From contig JAISAK010000169.1 of the NCBI GenBank assembly GCA_031266695.1, positions 1-8,913 on the forward strand: 8,913 bases of DNA, written 5' to 3'. The DNA is from Treponema sp. Lineage in GTDB: Bacteria > Spirochaetota > Spirochaetia > Treponematales > Breznakiellaceae. Under the pieces are notes generated by a model. That model had not been told where the DNA came from and searched no databases. It saw nothing but the letters and a program-made list of their open reading frames with translations. Made by a program: the position numbers and the translations under genes. Below are positions 1 through 7,103 of the stretch, piece by piece (within the stretch, counting starts at the first letter, position 1; each line of letters begins with the position of its first letter).

Positions 1-54
1 GCGGCTTACACCCTGCCGATCGACCGGCGCCGTATGCCGCGGTAACAGCGCGTT

Positions 55-777
55 CTACCAGCCGTCCACCATATCGTCGGCGTCGCGGTTGTTCTCGGCA
101 AAGAGATCCGTTACCGCCCGGAGATCGTCAAAATAGATATAGTAGCTTCCGTAGGCTTCCATCGGATCGCAGTCAATGCGGAAGCCGATGATTTTTATAC
201 CCATCTGGTTGTTGTAATGGTAATTCCGCTGCACCACGCCATTAACCCCGTCTTCGGCCTGGGGAGGAATAGCGACGGTCAGTTTCTTCCAGCCCTGGAA
301 ATTGAGCCTTCCCAGGTAAAGTTCATAGTACCGGCCGAAGAAATCCTCCAAAAGCAGCTTGATCTCGTGGTTGAAATTCCGTCCCGCAATCCACAGGGAT
401 ACGGTTTTGGTGATGCCCTCGATAGGGATGGGGCGCAGGGGATAAATCGTAAAACTGCTGTATCCGCGGCGGAGAAAGTCCACCTTGGCGCCCAGAACAT
501 ATTTATCGGGAATGTCCATCCCTTCTTCATCCGGAATGGATTCCTTGGCGGCGGGACTGCCGGAAAAAAGCCTGGCCGTGGTATAACCGTCGTCGCTTGA
601 CATGGTGGAACGCCAGAAGCCGTCGTGCTCAAATTTATCTACCGATATTTCTTTAAGAAGCTGCTGGGCCGCGTCAATACCCAGCATTTCGGGATTAGGA
701 TCGCCCACTTCCGACTGCTGGGCAAAAAGCAGACCCGTACTCATAAGGAACACACAAACTATTAATAATCTTTTCAT
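55..777 (-). CDS. flaA: Flagellar filament outer layer (sheath) protein, FlaA family, second of a tandem pair
   Basis: This 240-residue protein is a FlaA-type sheath protein. In the family, FlaA is exported to the periplasm and coats the FlaB core of spirochaete periplasmic flagella. It opens with a signal peptide (residues 1-19, MKRLLIVCVFLMSTGLLFA, likely cleaved before QQSEVG). It shares with the upstream paralogue an RRGY motif (103-106), a W-x-x-G-x-N strand motif (129-134), an L-G-x5-GWKxL block (155-166) and a C-terminal SYYIYFDDL strand. The frame is open further upstream, but I chose the ATG at 775-777 because the signal peptide begins there and AGGAGG sits 8 nt before it. That AGGAGG overlaps the stop of the upstream flaA, 13 nt away, so translation is probably coupled. 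The protein is short for FlaA and resembles the FlaA2-type proteins of treponemes rather than the longer FlaA1. No clear terminator is visible in the 54 bases after the stop. Confidence 0.88.
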   Translation of the reverse strand: MKRLLIVCVFLMSTGLLFAQQSEVGDPNPEMLGIDAAQQLLKEISVDKFEHDGFWRSTMSSDDGYTTARLFSGSPAAKESIPDEEGMDIPDKYVLGAKVDFLRRGYSSFTIYPLRPIPIEGITKTVSLWIAGRNFNHEIKLLLEDFFGRYYELYLGRLNFQGWKKLTVAIPPQAEDGVNGVVQRNYHYNNQMGIKIIGFRIDCDPMEAYGSYYIYFDDLRAVTDLFAENNRDADDMVDGW

Positions 778-790
778 TCTTTTTACCTCC

Positions 791-1549
791 TTAATTGTTG
801 CCGCTTGCCCAGAGTTCCTGCACATGCTCAGGATCCGCCAGCTCGTCGCCGTCAAAGAGACTTTCGAAGGTATCGGTAAGAACCTTGAACTGTTTGAAGT
901 AGATATAGAAATCGCCAACCTTTTCAACAGGCTGGGTCCAGATGCGGAATTTGACAAAAGTCAGCCCCGCAAGCCGGGGAAGAATCCGCTTCGACTGGGC
1001 GATACTGGTGGGAATGTTCACGCGGAGATTTTTCCAGCCCGTATAACCGATATTGCCAAGCCTAAGGCCGTGTACTACCCCGTTGTAATCCCGTAGATAG
1101 ACTTCAATATAGTAATCAAGATTGGAACCCCATACCCACATATCCAGGTTCTGGATCCGGCCGGGAATGGGAATCTCGACCGGTTCCTCCGCGTCGTCTC
1201 CGTCCCCGCCTTTTGTGGGATACAGATCTATCCAATTATAACCCCGGCGATCGAAGCGCCCATGAATGCCGAGGCTTTTAAGGTCCTTGCTGCCGTCCCG
1301 GTTGTAACCGTATACGGCGATAGGCCAGGCCTCGACATAGGTCATCAGGGGATAGCTTTCGTCATCACTTTTTGTGGCGAATTTGCTGGCGTCGAGTTTC
1401 CAGGTATAATCGGAATCCCCGTTGAAGGACTCCAAAACCATCGATTCAAATTGAGTGGTAACATCGTCACCATAGCTTGATAAAACTGCCACAAATGCCC
1501 ACATAAGACATGCGGCAAGGCGTATTGCCGTGAAACTGCCGTGTTTCAT
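791..1549 (-). CDS. flaA: Flagellar filament outer layer (sheath) protein, FlaA family, first of a tandem pair
   Basis: This 252-residue protein is a FlaA-family sheath protein of the periplasmic flagellum. Residues 1-27 form a signal peptide, with a hydrophobic core about 8-23 and a probable cut after SSYG, before DDVTT. Family features shared with the downstream paralogue are FDRRGY (99-104), MWVWGSN (137-143) followed by a Y-L-R-D strand, LGNIGYTGWKNL (164-175) and the C-terminal FYIYFKQFKVLTD. The two copies align along their length but are well diverged, so this is an old duplication or a functional pair, not a recent copy. The ATG at 1547-1549 is supported by AAAGGAG about 6 nt upstream and by the signal peptide starting at once. 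It is the first gene behind the consensus promoter at 1580-1608, with a leader of about 24 nt. FlaA in spirochaetes is generally reported to be driven by housekeeping sigma factor rather than sigma-28, which fits. Confidence 0.88.
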   Translation of the reverse strand: MKHGSFTAIRLAACLMWAFVAVLSSYGDDVTTQFESMVLESFNGDSDYTWKLDASKFATKSDDESYPLMTYVEAWPIAVYGYNRDGSKDLKSLGIHGRFDRRGYNWIDLYPTKGGDGDDAEEPVEIPIPGRIQNLDMWVWGSNLDYYIEVYLRDYNGVVHGLRLGNIGYTGWKNLRVNIPTSIAQSKRILPRLAGLTFVKFRIWTQPVEKVGDFYIYFKQFKVLTDTFESLFDGDELADPEHVQELWASGNN

Positions 1550-1579
1550 CCCTTACTCCTTTACAGATTCTTCTACATT

Positions 1580-1608
1580 ATTATATTTCGTTGTTGATTC
1601 TTTGTCAA
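1580..1608 (-). promoter_or_regulatory. Perfect-consensus sigma-70 promoter of the flaA pair
   Basis: On the minus strand TTGACA (1603-1608) is followed by exactly 17 nt and then TATAAT (1580-1585). Every position matches the housekeeping consensus at ideal spacing. Initiation is expected near 1573, about 24 nt before the flaA start codon. It lies in the 85-nt gap after the unknown gene and directs transcription into both flaA genes. A weak GC stem with a bulge lies between the stop of the preceding gene and the -35 box, but it has no T-run and I do not call it a terminator. Confidence 0.85.
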
Positions 1609-1634
1609 ACCCTGCCGCTTCGCCGGGCAATTTT

Positions 1635-2582
1635 TCAGGGCCTGAGTTCACTGCGCACCGCTTCTTTAACACTTCGCAGTATACCATTATCGGTAAATCG
1701 GTCGGAAATAATCAGGATTTTCGAAGGAATTTCTGTTTCGGAAGAAGATACTTCCCCGGCCGCGGGCAGGGCCCGGACCGTTTTTACCACCGGCACCACG
1801 AGAGCCCAGGGAGAATCGTCGAAAACAAGAAGGGTTTCGCGGGTAGTCAGGGCAGGATCAAGCCAGCTAAAGAGGATAAGCGGGAATTTCGGGCTTTTCT
1901 CGGAGATTTCCGCGCCGGATCCGGCAAAAACCGCGCAAGTAAGATCGTTAAAATTATCCAAAGATGAAGGGGCGGTAAAAAAGAGGGGCGAATTTTCCGT
2001 TCCCCCTTCCTGTAACCCCTTGAAAAAGGCTTCCTGGTCTTCAAAGACGGCATATTTATCCAAAAACAGGGGTATTCTGCCGGTTTGTCCTCCGCTGATT
2101 ATCCCCGCGCAGAGTCCCGCCCGGAAGAAATCCGTCCTTCTGTCGGTTCTGACTACCCTGAGCCCCCCGGCTTCGGCCGGATCTTCGCCGGCGCGGGAAC
2201 CGCCGTAACCGCGGATTCCGGCGCCGGAGTTTTCAAGCAATACCGATATTACCCCGGGGAACCGTTCGGCGTATCTTTTCGCGCCTTCAGCGTAACGGGC
2301 GGGGAAGACAACGCAGTAGGGCCGGAAAGAAGCCGCCTCGACGGCAAAGACAATCATGTCCGGCCCCGTCCCGTCGGCGATGATTACCGGCTTTACCCGC
2401 CGCAAAAGGGCAAGGGACGCCTTAAGCTGCCGCAGCCGGGCCCTTTGGGTTCCGTAAAGAGCGGTAAAGGGAATATCGGTAAGGATCAAAACAGGCGGCC
2501 GAAAAAAAAGATAACCCCCCGTAAAAACAAGCGCCAGGATAAGGATGGGTAGGATTAGTTTTCTTCCCCGCGGGAAACTCAT
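1635..2582 (-). CDS. Membrane-anchored protein of unknown function; possible periplasmic-binding-protein-like fold
   Basis: I do not recognise this 315-residue protein. Residues 9-27 form a single hydrophobic segment after a basic start (RGRK), so it is a signal anchor or uncleaved signal with the rest outside the membrane. The remainder alternates short beta-strand-like runs (VLILTD, VKPVIIAD, PDMIVFAV, YCVVFPA, VISVLLEN, RIPLFLDKY, LTCAVFAG, FPLILFSW, SKILIISD) with helices. That is the rhythm of an alpha/beta type 1 substrate-binding protein. FRAGLCAGIISGG (153-165) loosely recalls the Bmp/TmpC/Med family, but this is only an inference. Residues 119-141 are a Gly-rich linker encoded by palindromic DNA. 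The start is uncertain: the ATG at 2580-2582 lacks a clear Shine-Dalgarno, and an in-frame TTG at 2616-2618 would add 12 residues. The gene follows lon closely and may be the last member of the protease operon. Confidence 0.7.
   Translation of the reverse strand: MSFPRGRKLILPILILALVFTGGYLFFRPPVLILTDIPFTALYGTQRARLRQLKASLALLRRVKPVIIADGTGPDMIVFAVEAASFRPYCVVFPARYAEGAKRYAERFPGVISVLLENSGAGIRGYGGSRAGEDPAEAGGLRVVRTDRRTDFFRAGLCAGIISGGQTGRIPLFLDKYAVFEDQEAFFKGLQEGGTENSPLFFTAPSSLDNFNDLTCAVFAGSGAEISEKSPKFPLILFSWLDPALTTRETLLVFDDSPWALVVPVVKTVRALPAAGEVSSSETEIPSKILIISDRFTDNGILRSVKEAVRSELRP
2167..2228. repeat. GC-rich palindromic stretch inside the unknown gene
   Basis: CCGGC-TTCG-GCCGG (2167-2180) is a perfect 5-bp stem with a TTCG loop. 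TCCGGCGCCGGA (2217-2228) is a perfect 12-bp palindrome, and further CCGG/GCCGGC elements lie between them. The stretch coincides almost exactly with the Gly-rich linker (residues 119-141) of the surrounding gene. Whether it is an inserted element or simply GC-rich coding sequence cannot be decided from one genome. Confidence 0.5.
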
Positions 2583-2639
2583 GTTTTGAGCATAACGAAA
2601 TACAAGGAAAGAATTCAACCGTGATTCCGCAGGGCAACG

Positions 2640-5246
2640 TCATTTACTTTTTCTCCGTGTCCGCGAACCTCCGGTTCGATGTGATCTCTGGTTCCCGGGA
2701 ATGTTCTTGTCGAACAGCAGGGCGAAGGCTTCATCCGCGGTTTCGACAAAGTCGACGGCAATAGCGTCCCTTATGTCCCTGTCAAGCTCTTCCCAGTCCT
2801 CGCGGTTATCCGCGGGGAGGAGGGTTTTGCTCATTCCGTTCCGCAGGGCCGCGAGGAGCTTTTCCTTGAGGCCGCCTATGGGAAGAATCCGCCCGGTAAG
2901 GGTAAGCTCGCCGGTCATGGCTATGCCGGGCCGCGGCGCTTTTTGGCAAAGGGTGGAGAGCAGCGACGCGGCAAGGGTAATGCCCGCGGAGGGGCCGTCC
3001 TTGGGTATGGCGCCTTCGGGGACATGAATATGGAAATCGGTTTTGCCCACGTCGCTTACACAAAAACGGTAACGCCCCTCCGCGCTTCTGATGTAGGAAA
3101 GGGCAATACGGGCGCTTTCCTTCATTACGTCCCCCAGATTGCCCGTAATTGTAAGCTCGCCGTGTCCCTCAAAGCGGCTGGTTTCGACGGGCAATATGGT
3201 TCCCCCGGTTTCGGTCCAGGCAAGGCCGTAGGTTACCCCGACGCGGGCTTCCTTAAAGACCACGTCGTTCTTGTACTTCCGTCTTCCCAAAATTTTTTCA
3301 AGATCCTCCGGGTGGATTATCTTGTGGAAGGACTTTACCGGCTTTTCGGGATTCTTGCCGTATTCCTTTTTAACCGCGCCCCGGGCAATACGCCTTATAC
3401 AGCGGGCTATTTCGCGCTCAAGGCTCCGCACGCCGGATTCCATGGTCCAATACCGTATAAGGTCCCGCAGGGTTTCATCTTTAAAAATTATCCTTGCCTC
3501 CCCAAGGCCGTTTTCGTTTAACTCCTTGGGAACAAGAAACTGTTTCGCGATCGCCAGCTTTTCGTTTTCGCCGTAACCGGGGATTTCAATGATCTCCATG
3601 CGGTCAAGAAGCGGATAAGGTATTGTGTGAAGCGAATTGGCGGTGGTGATAAAGAGAACTTTGGAAAGATCGTAGGGCACTTCCATGTAGTGATCGGTGA
3701 ACCCCGCGTTCTGTTCCGGATCAAGAACCTCAAGCAGGGCCGACGCGGGATCGCCGTGGAAATCGCTTGAAAGCTTGTCTATTTCATCAAGGAGGAATAC
3801 CGGGTTTACCGTTCCCGCTTTGCGCATGGACTGGATTATCTTTCCCGGCAGGGCGCCGACATAGGTTTTACGGTGGCCCCGTATTTCCGCCTCGTCCCGC
3901 ACGCCGCCCAGGGAAATGCGCACAAATTTTCTGCCCAGCGCCCTTGCCACGGATTTTCCAAGGCTTGTTTTGCCCGTGCCCGGAGGCCCCACAAAGCAGA
4001 GGATGGGGCCTTTGATGGAAGTTTTTTCGAGCGCGGGGGCGGCAGTTCCCGCGCCGTCCGCCGCGAAACCCGCGAAATCCGCACTGTCCGCACCGGCGCT
4101 GCCCGCCGTAAGCAGCCGGCGTACCGCGATAAATTCAAGAATGCGATCCTTGGCTTTGCGCATGTTAAAATGGTCTTCGTCCAGGATTCGCTCGGCCTCC
4201 GCCAGATCCCCCGAATCGGCGCTGTATTCGCTCCAGGGAAGGTCCGCTATCCATTCAAGGTAAGCCCGGAGTACGCCGGCTTCCGGGGAAAAGGGCTGGA
4301 GCTTGCGGAGCCGGGCAATCTCCTTGCGCGCCTTTACCGCAACCTCCTCGGGCGTATTTTTTTCATCCAGGGCTTTTTCGAGATCCGCAAATTCATCCTC
4401 AATAACATCCTTGCCGAGTTCCTTGTTTATTTCCTTGAGCTGTTCGTGGAGTATGTATTCCCGCTGGTTTTTTTCCATCCGGCTTCTTACCTTGCCGGAA
4501 ATATTTTTTTGGATGCCGAAAATTTCATTTTCAAGTTCGAGGGTTTCGAGTACGGCTTCAAGCCGTTTTACCGGATCGGCAATGCCGAGGAACTCGATTT
4601 TTTTTTCCGCCTTGAGGGCGGCGGCGTTGCAGATAAGGTTCGCCAGCCGTTCCGGATTCTCCGCCCTTTCCACTGCGGAAAGGGTATCGGCGCCGATTTT
4701 TTTTGAATATTCGGCGTATTGGGCAAAGGATTTCCGGAGGGTTCGTATAAGCGCCAGGGTTTCCGGATTTAAAGGGTCGCTTAAAGGGAGGGACCGGATT
4801 GGTTCAATCAGGGCAAGGGAAAAGTCTCCGGACTCTTTGACGGAAAGTACGGTTCCCCGATATTCGCCCTGCAGGACAACCCGGAAAGTATTATCCGTAA
4901 GTTTCAGGTGCTGAATAATGCGGACCGCCGTTCCCACCGTACAGGTTTTGACTTCGTCCCGGGAACCGCGTCTCCCGTCCTCCTGGCCCTTAACGCAGGA
5001 GGCAAAAAGCCGGTTATCCCTTTTCAGGGCTTCTTCGACAGCCGCTATTCCGGGTTTGTAGGTAATAAAAAGGGGAATGATGGTCTGGGGAAACAAAACC
5101 AATTCCCGAAGGGGAAGGAGGGGGAAACTTTCCCCGGAAAGCTCTCTCTGCCCCGGCAGGCGCGGATCCCGAATACGGGCCTTTTCCCTGAGATTCGATA
5201 TGAGCTTTTTTACACCGCCCTTTTTTGAACCGTCCCTGCCGCTCAT
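2640..5246 (-). CDS. lon: ATP-dependent protease Lon (LonA type, EC 3.4.21.53)
   Basis: Lon is a cytoplasmic hexameric protease that unfolds and degrades misfolded and regulatory proteins. This copy has 868 residues, longer than the usual 780-810. The N-terminal substrate domain begins about residue 41 ([14 protein letters not shown]) after a basic 40-residue lead. A helical region follows (about 230-380). The AAA+ module has Walker A GPPGTGKT (420-427), Walker B VFLLDEID (483-490) and an LLDR arginine (R549). The protease domain starts near GLAWTETGG (674-682) and has catalytic Ser753 in PKDGPSAG and Lys796 in GGLKEK, the spacing (43) seen in E. coli Lon. Two oddities stand out: an Ala/Gly/Asp-rich insert of about 28 residues (380-409) just before Walker A, and a basic tail rich in R, K, S and G after the canonical end. 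The ATG overlaps the clpX stop as ATGA, with a weak AAGAG ribosome site, so it is probably translationally coupled to clpX. Confidence 0.97.
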   Translation of the reverse strand: MSGRDGSKKGGVKKLISNLREKARIRDPRLPGQRELSGESFPLLPLRELVLFPQTIIPLFITYKPGIAAVEEALKRDNRLFASCVKGQEDGRRGSRDEVKTCTVGTAVRIIQHLKLTDNTFRVVLQGEYRGTVLSVKESGDFSLALIEPIRSLPLSDPLNPETLALIRTLRKSFAQYAEYSKKIGADTLSAVERAENPERLANLICNAAALKAEKKIEFLGIADPVKRLEAVLETLELENEIFGIQKNISGKVRSRMEKNQREYILHEQLKEINKELGKDVIEDEFADLEKALDEKNTPEEVAVKARKEIARLRKLQPFSPEAGVLRAYLEWIADLPWSEYSADSGDLAEAERILDEDHFNMRKAKDRILEFIAVRRLLTAGSAGADSADFAGFAADGAGTAAPALEKTSIKGPILCFVGPPGTGKTSLGKSVARALGRKFVRISLGGVRDEAEIRGHRKTYVGALPGKIIQSMRKAGTVNPVFLLDEIDKLSSDFHGDPASALLEVLDPEQNAGFTDHYMEVPYDLSKVLFITTANSLHTIPYPLLDRMEIIEIPGYGENEKLAIAKQFLVPKELNENGLGEARIIFKDETLRDLIRYWTMESGVRSLEREIARCIRRIARGAVKKEYGKNPEKPVKSFHKIIHPEDLEKILGRRKYKNDVVFKEARVGVTYGLAWTETGGTILPVETSRFEGHGELTITGNLGDVMKESARIALSYIRSAEGRYRFCVSDVGKTDFHIHVPEGAIPKDGPSAGITLAASLLSTLCQKAPRPGIAMTGELTLTGRILPIGGLKEKLLAALRNGMSKTLLPADNREDWEELDRDIRDAIAVDFVETADEAFALLFDKNIPGNQRSHRTGGSRTRRKSK
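2664..2678. repeat. Small perfect hairpin in the 3' end of lon
   Basis: CGAACC-TCC-GGTTCG forms a 6-bp perfect stem with a 3-nt loop, about 22 nt before the lon stop codon. On the transcribed strand it is not followed by a T-run, so it does not look like an intrinsic terminator. It could slow ribosomes or protect a processed 3' end, but it may equally be a by-product of codons for the basic tail. Confidence 0.4.
4031..4054. repeat. Inverted repeat within the lon insert
   Basis: GCGCGGG (4031-4037) and CCCGCGC (4048-4054) are perfect 7-bp inverted arms around a 10-nt loop. The structure lies in the DNA that encodes the extra Ala/Gly-rich segment of Lon, next to the 9-bp tandem repeats. Such a hairpin could promote slippage and length change of the segment; that role is inferred. 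Confidence 0.6.
4061..4096. repeat. Degenerate 9-bp tandem repeat (about four units) inside lon
   Basis: The plus strand shows successive 9-bp units CCGCGAAAC, CCGCGAAAT, CCGCACTGT and CCGCACCGG. The first two differ at one base, and all begin with CCGC. Being a multiple of three, the repeat keeps lon in frame and encodes a three-residue periodicity ([11 protein letters not shown]) in the Lon insert. It looks like a decayed coding minisatellite. Confidence 0.7.
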
Positions 5247-6496
5247 GCGCTCTTTTGAACCGGCTGAATCACCGGAGGTTCGGATTTCTCCACCGTTTCC
5301 TGGGTGATAACCACGTGCTTGCTTCCCTTTATGGAAGGAATTTCAAACATGATATCGGTCATGAGCTTTTCAACAATGGCCCGTATTCCCCGGGCGCCGG
5401 TTTTCTGCCTGATAGACGTATCCGCGATTGCGTTAATCGCCCCCTCGGTAAACTCAAGCTTGACATCGTCAATGGCAAGGGAAGCCTGGTACTGCTTGAC
5501 TATAGCGTTGCGGGGCTCGGTGATGATCCTTTTAAGATCGTCCCGCTTGAGTTCTTCAAGGCTCACCGTTATGGGAAGCCGGCCGATAAATTCCGGAATC
5601 ATGCCGAAGTGAATAAGATCGTCCGGGTGCAGGGCGTCGTAAAGTTCCTTGAGGTTTTTTTCACCCCCGGCCTTAACGTCGGCGCCGAAACCCATAGGGT
5701 GCTGCACTACCCGCCGTTCGATGAATTTTTCGAGGCCGACAAAGGCGCCGCCGCATATAAAGAGGATATCCGTGGTGTCGATTCGGATCATCTCCTGATT
5801 GGGATGCTTCCTGCCGCCCTGGGGAGGCACCGAAGCTATGGTTCCCTCGATTATTTTAAGCAGGGCCTGCTGGACGCCTTCCCCCGATACGTCCCGGGTA
5901 ATGGAAACGTTTTCGCCCTTGCGGGCTATCTTGTCGATCTCGTCGATGTAAACAATGCCCCGTTCCGCGGCAGCGATGTTGCCGCCGGCGTTTTGAATCA
6001 ATTTGAGGAGGATATTTTCAACATCTTCGCCCACATAACCCGCTTCGGTAAGGGTGGTAGCGTCGACAATGGCAAAGGGAACCTTTAATTTCTTCGCCAG
6101 GGTTTTCGCGAGGAGGGTTTTGCCTGTTCCGGTAGGGCCGATGAGGAGTACGTTGGATTTTTCTATTTCCACGTCCTCCGGCTCCTTGACGGGATTTGCG
6201 ATACGTTTGTAATGGTTGTACACCGCCACGGAAAGGGCTTTTTTGGCGGGCTCCTGCCCTATGACAAATGAATCGAGGTAGGCTTTAATTTCCTTGGGGG
6301 TGGGAATATCGCCGGTAAACTGGGTGGAAAGTTCATGATCCTCGTCGGAAAGAATCTTCCGGCACACTTCAATACAGTCGTCGCAGATGAACACGTCGTT
6401 GGGGCCCGCGATAAGCCGGCGGGCCATGTCGGCGCTTTTGCCGCAGAAGGAACAGGTACGTTCATAGCTGCCGGAACCATTACGAAGCCTTGCCAT
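5243..6496 (-). CDS. clpX: ClpX, AAA+ unfoldase subunit of the ClpXP protease
   Basis: ClpX recognises tagged or misfolded proteins, unfolds them with ATP and threads them into ClpP; it acts in the cytoplasm as a hexamer. The 417 residues match the family length. The N-terminal zinc-binding domain has C15/C18 and C38/C41 (CX2C-X19-CX2C). The AAA+ core has Walker A GPTGTGKT (120-127), pore loop GYVG (153-156), Walker B IVYIDEID (181-188), the RKH pore loop (229-231), an arginine finger in GRLP (R306) and sensor 2 in GARG (R369). The ClpP-docking loop reads PMGFG (268-271), MGF where E. coli has IGF. The ATG at 6494-6496 lies inside the end of clpP (17-nt overlap) with GAGG 7 nt upstream. The stop overlaps the lon start (ATGA). 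Confidence 0.98.
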   Translation of the reverse strand: MARLRNGSGSYERTCSFCGKSADMARRLIAGPNDVFICDDCIEVCRKILSDEDHELSTQFTGDIPTPKEIKAYLDSFVIGQEPAKKALSVAVYNHYKRIANPVKEPEDVEIEKSNVLLIGPTGTGKTLLAKTLAKKLKVPFAIVDATTLTEAGYVGEDVENILLKLIQNAGGNIAAAERGIVYIDEIDKIARKGENVSITRDVSGEGVQQALLKIIEGTIASVPPQGGRKHPNQEMIRIDTTDILFICGGAFVGLEKFIERRVVQHPMGFGADVKAGGEKNLKELYDALHPDDLIHFGMIPEFIGRLPITVSLEELKRDDLKRIITEPRNAIVKQYQASLAIDDVKLEFTEGAINAIADTSIRQKTGARGIRAIVEKLMTDIMFEIPSIKGSKHVVITQETVEKSEPPVIQPVQKSA

Positions 6497-7094
6497 CTTT
6501 TTCCCTCGTTAATATTGAATCAACCACGCCGTAGGAAACGGCATCTTCCGCGGCCATGTAGAAGTCCCGCTCCATATCAAGGGCAATCCGCTCAAGGCCC
6601 TTGCCGGTGTGTTTTACGAAATAATCAATCGTGAGTTTTTTCAGCCGAATGATTTCCTTTGCCTGAATCCCTATATCCTTTGCCTGGCCCTGAACCCCGC
6701 CCCAGGGCTGGTGGATAAGCACCCGCGAGGAAGGGAGTACCATACGTTTACCCGGCGCTCCCGCGGTACGAATAAGGGCGGCCATGCTGGCGGCCTGGCC
6801 GAGGCAGATGGTTTGAACATCGGATTTTACATACTGCATGGTGTAGTAAATAGCAAGCCCCGCGGTAACGGAACCGCCGGGAGAATTTATATAGAGGTTT
6901 ATGTCCTTGTCCGTATCCTGACCGTCAAGAAAGAGAAGCTGGGCAACTACCAAATCGGCGGAAAGGTCGTTGATTTCCCCGTCAAGAAAGACTATCCGGT
7001 ACTTTAAAAGACGGGAGTAGATGTCATAGGAACGTTCTCCCGCTCCGGTCTGTTCGACCACAATAGGAACCAGGGTGTTCATTTTTTCGTTCAT
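6480..7094 (-). CDS. clpP: ClpP, serine peptidase subunit of the ClpXP protease (EC 3.4.21.92)
   Basis: ClpP forms the 14-subunit barrel that cleaves polypeptides fed in by ClpX. At 204 residues it has the usual length. The catalytic triad is visible: Ser103 in GQAASMAA, His128 in LIHQP and Asp177 in ERDFYM, with the standard spacing of 25 and 49 residues. The oxyanion glycines lie in NSPGGSV (70-76), and the N-terminal [10 protein letters not shown] segment is typical. The start is the ATG at 7092-7094, 9 nt after the tig stop; the only ribosome-site-like sequence is GGGTAG, made by the end of tig, so translation may be coupled. A second in-frame ATG four codons later is possible. The end overlaps the clpX start by 17 nt. 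Confidence 0.97.
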   Translation of the reverse strand: MNEKMNTLVPIVVEQTGAGERSYDIYSRLLKYRIVFLDGEINDLSADLVVAQLLFLDGQDTDKDINLYINSPGGSVTAGLAIYYTMQYVKSDVQTICLGQAASMAALIRTAGAPGKRMVLPSSRVLIHQPWGGVQGQAKDIGIQAKEIIRLKKLTIDYFVKHTGKGLERIALDMERDFYMAAEDAVSYGVVDSILTREKDGKAS

Positions 7095-7103
7095 ATTAAT
7101 AAT

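Noticed and set aside
1..54. GC-rich short inverted elements after the last flaA as a terminator
   Set aside because: Stems are only 4-5 bp and no T-run follows on the transcribed strand.
778..957. In-frame upstream extension of the second flaA
   Set aside because: It overlaps the first flaA, lacks a ribosome site and would bury the clear signal peptide that starts at 777.
3873..4706. Plus-strand open frame (277 codons) opposite lon
   Set aside because: It is antisense to conserved Lon domains and has no ribosome site or recognisable domain.
5225..6088. Long plus-strand open frame (287 codons) opposite clpX
   Set aside because: It is antisense to the fully recognisable clpX, with no family features; it is a frame shadow caused by codon bias.
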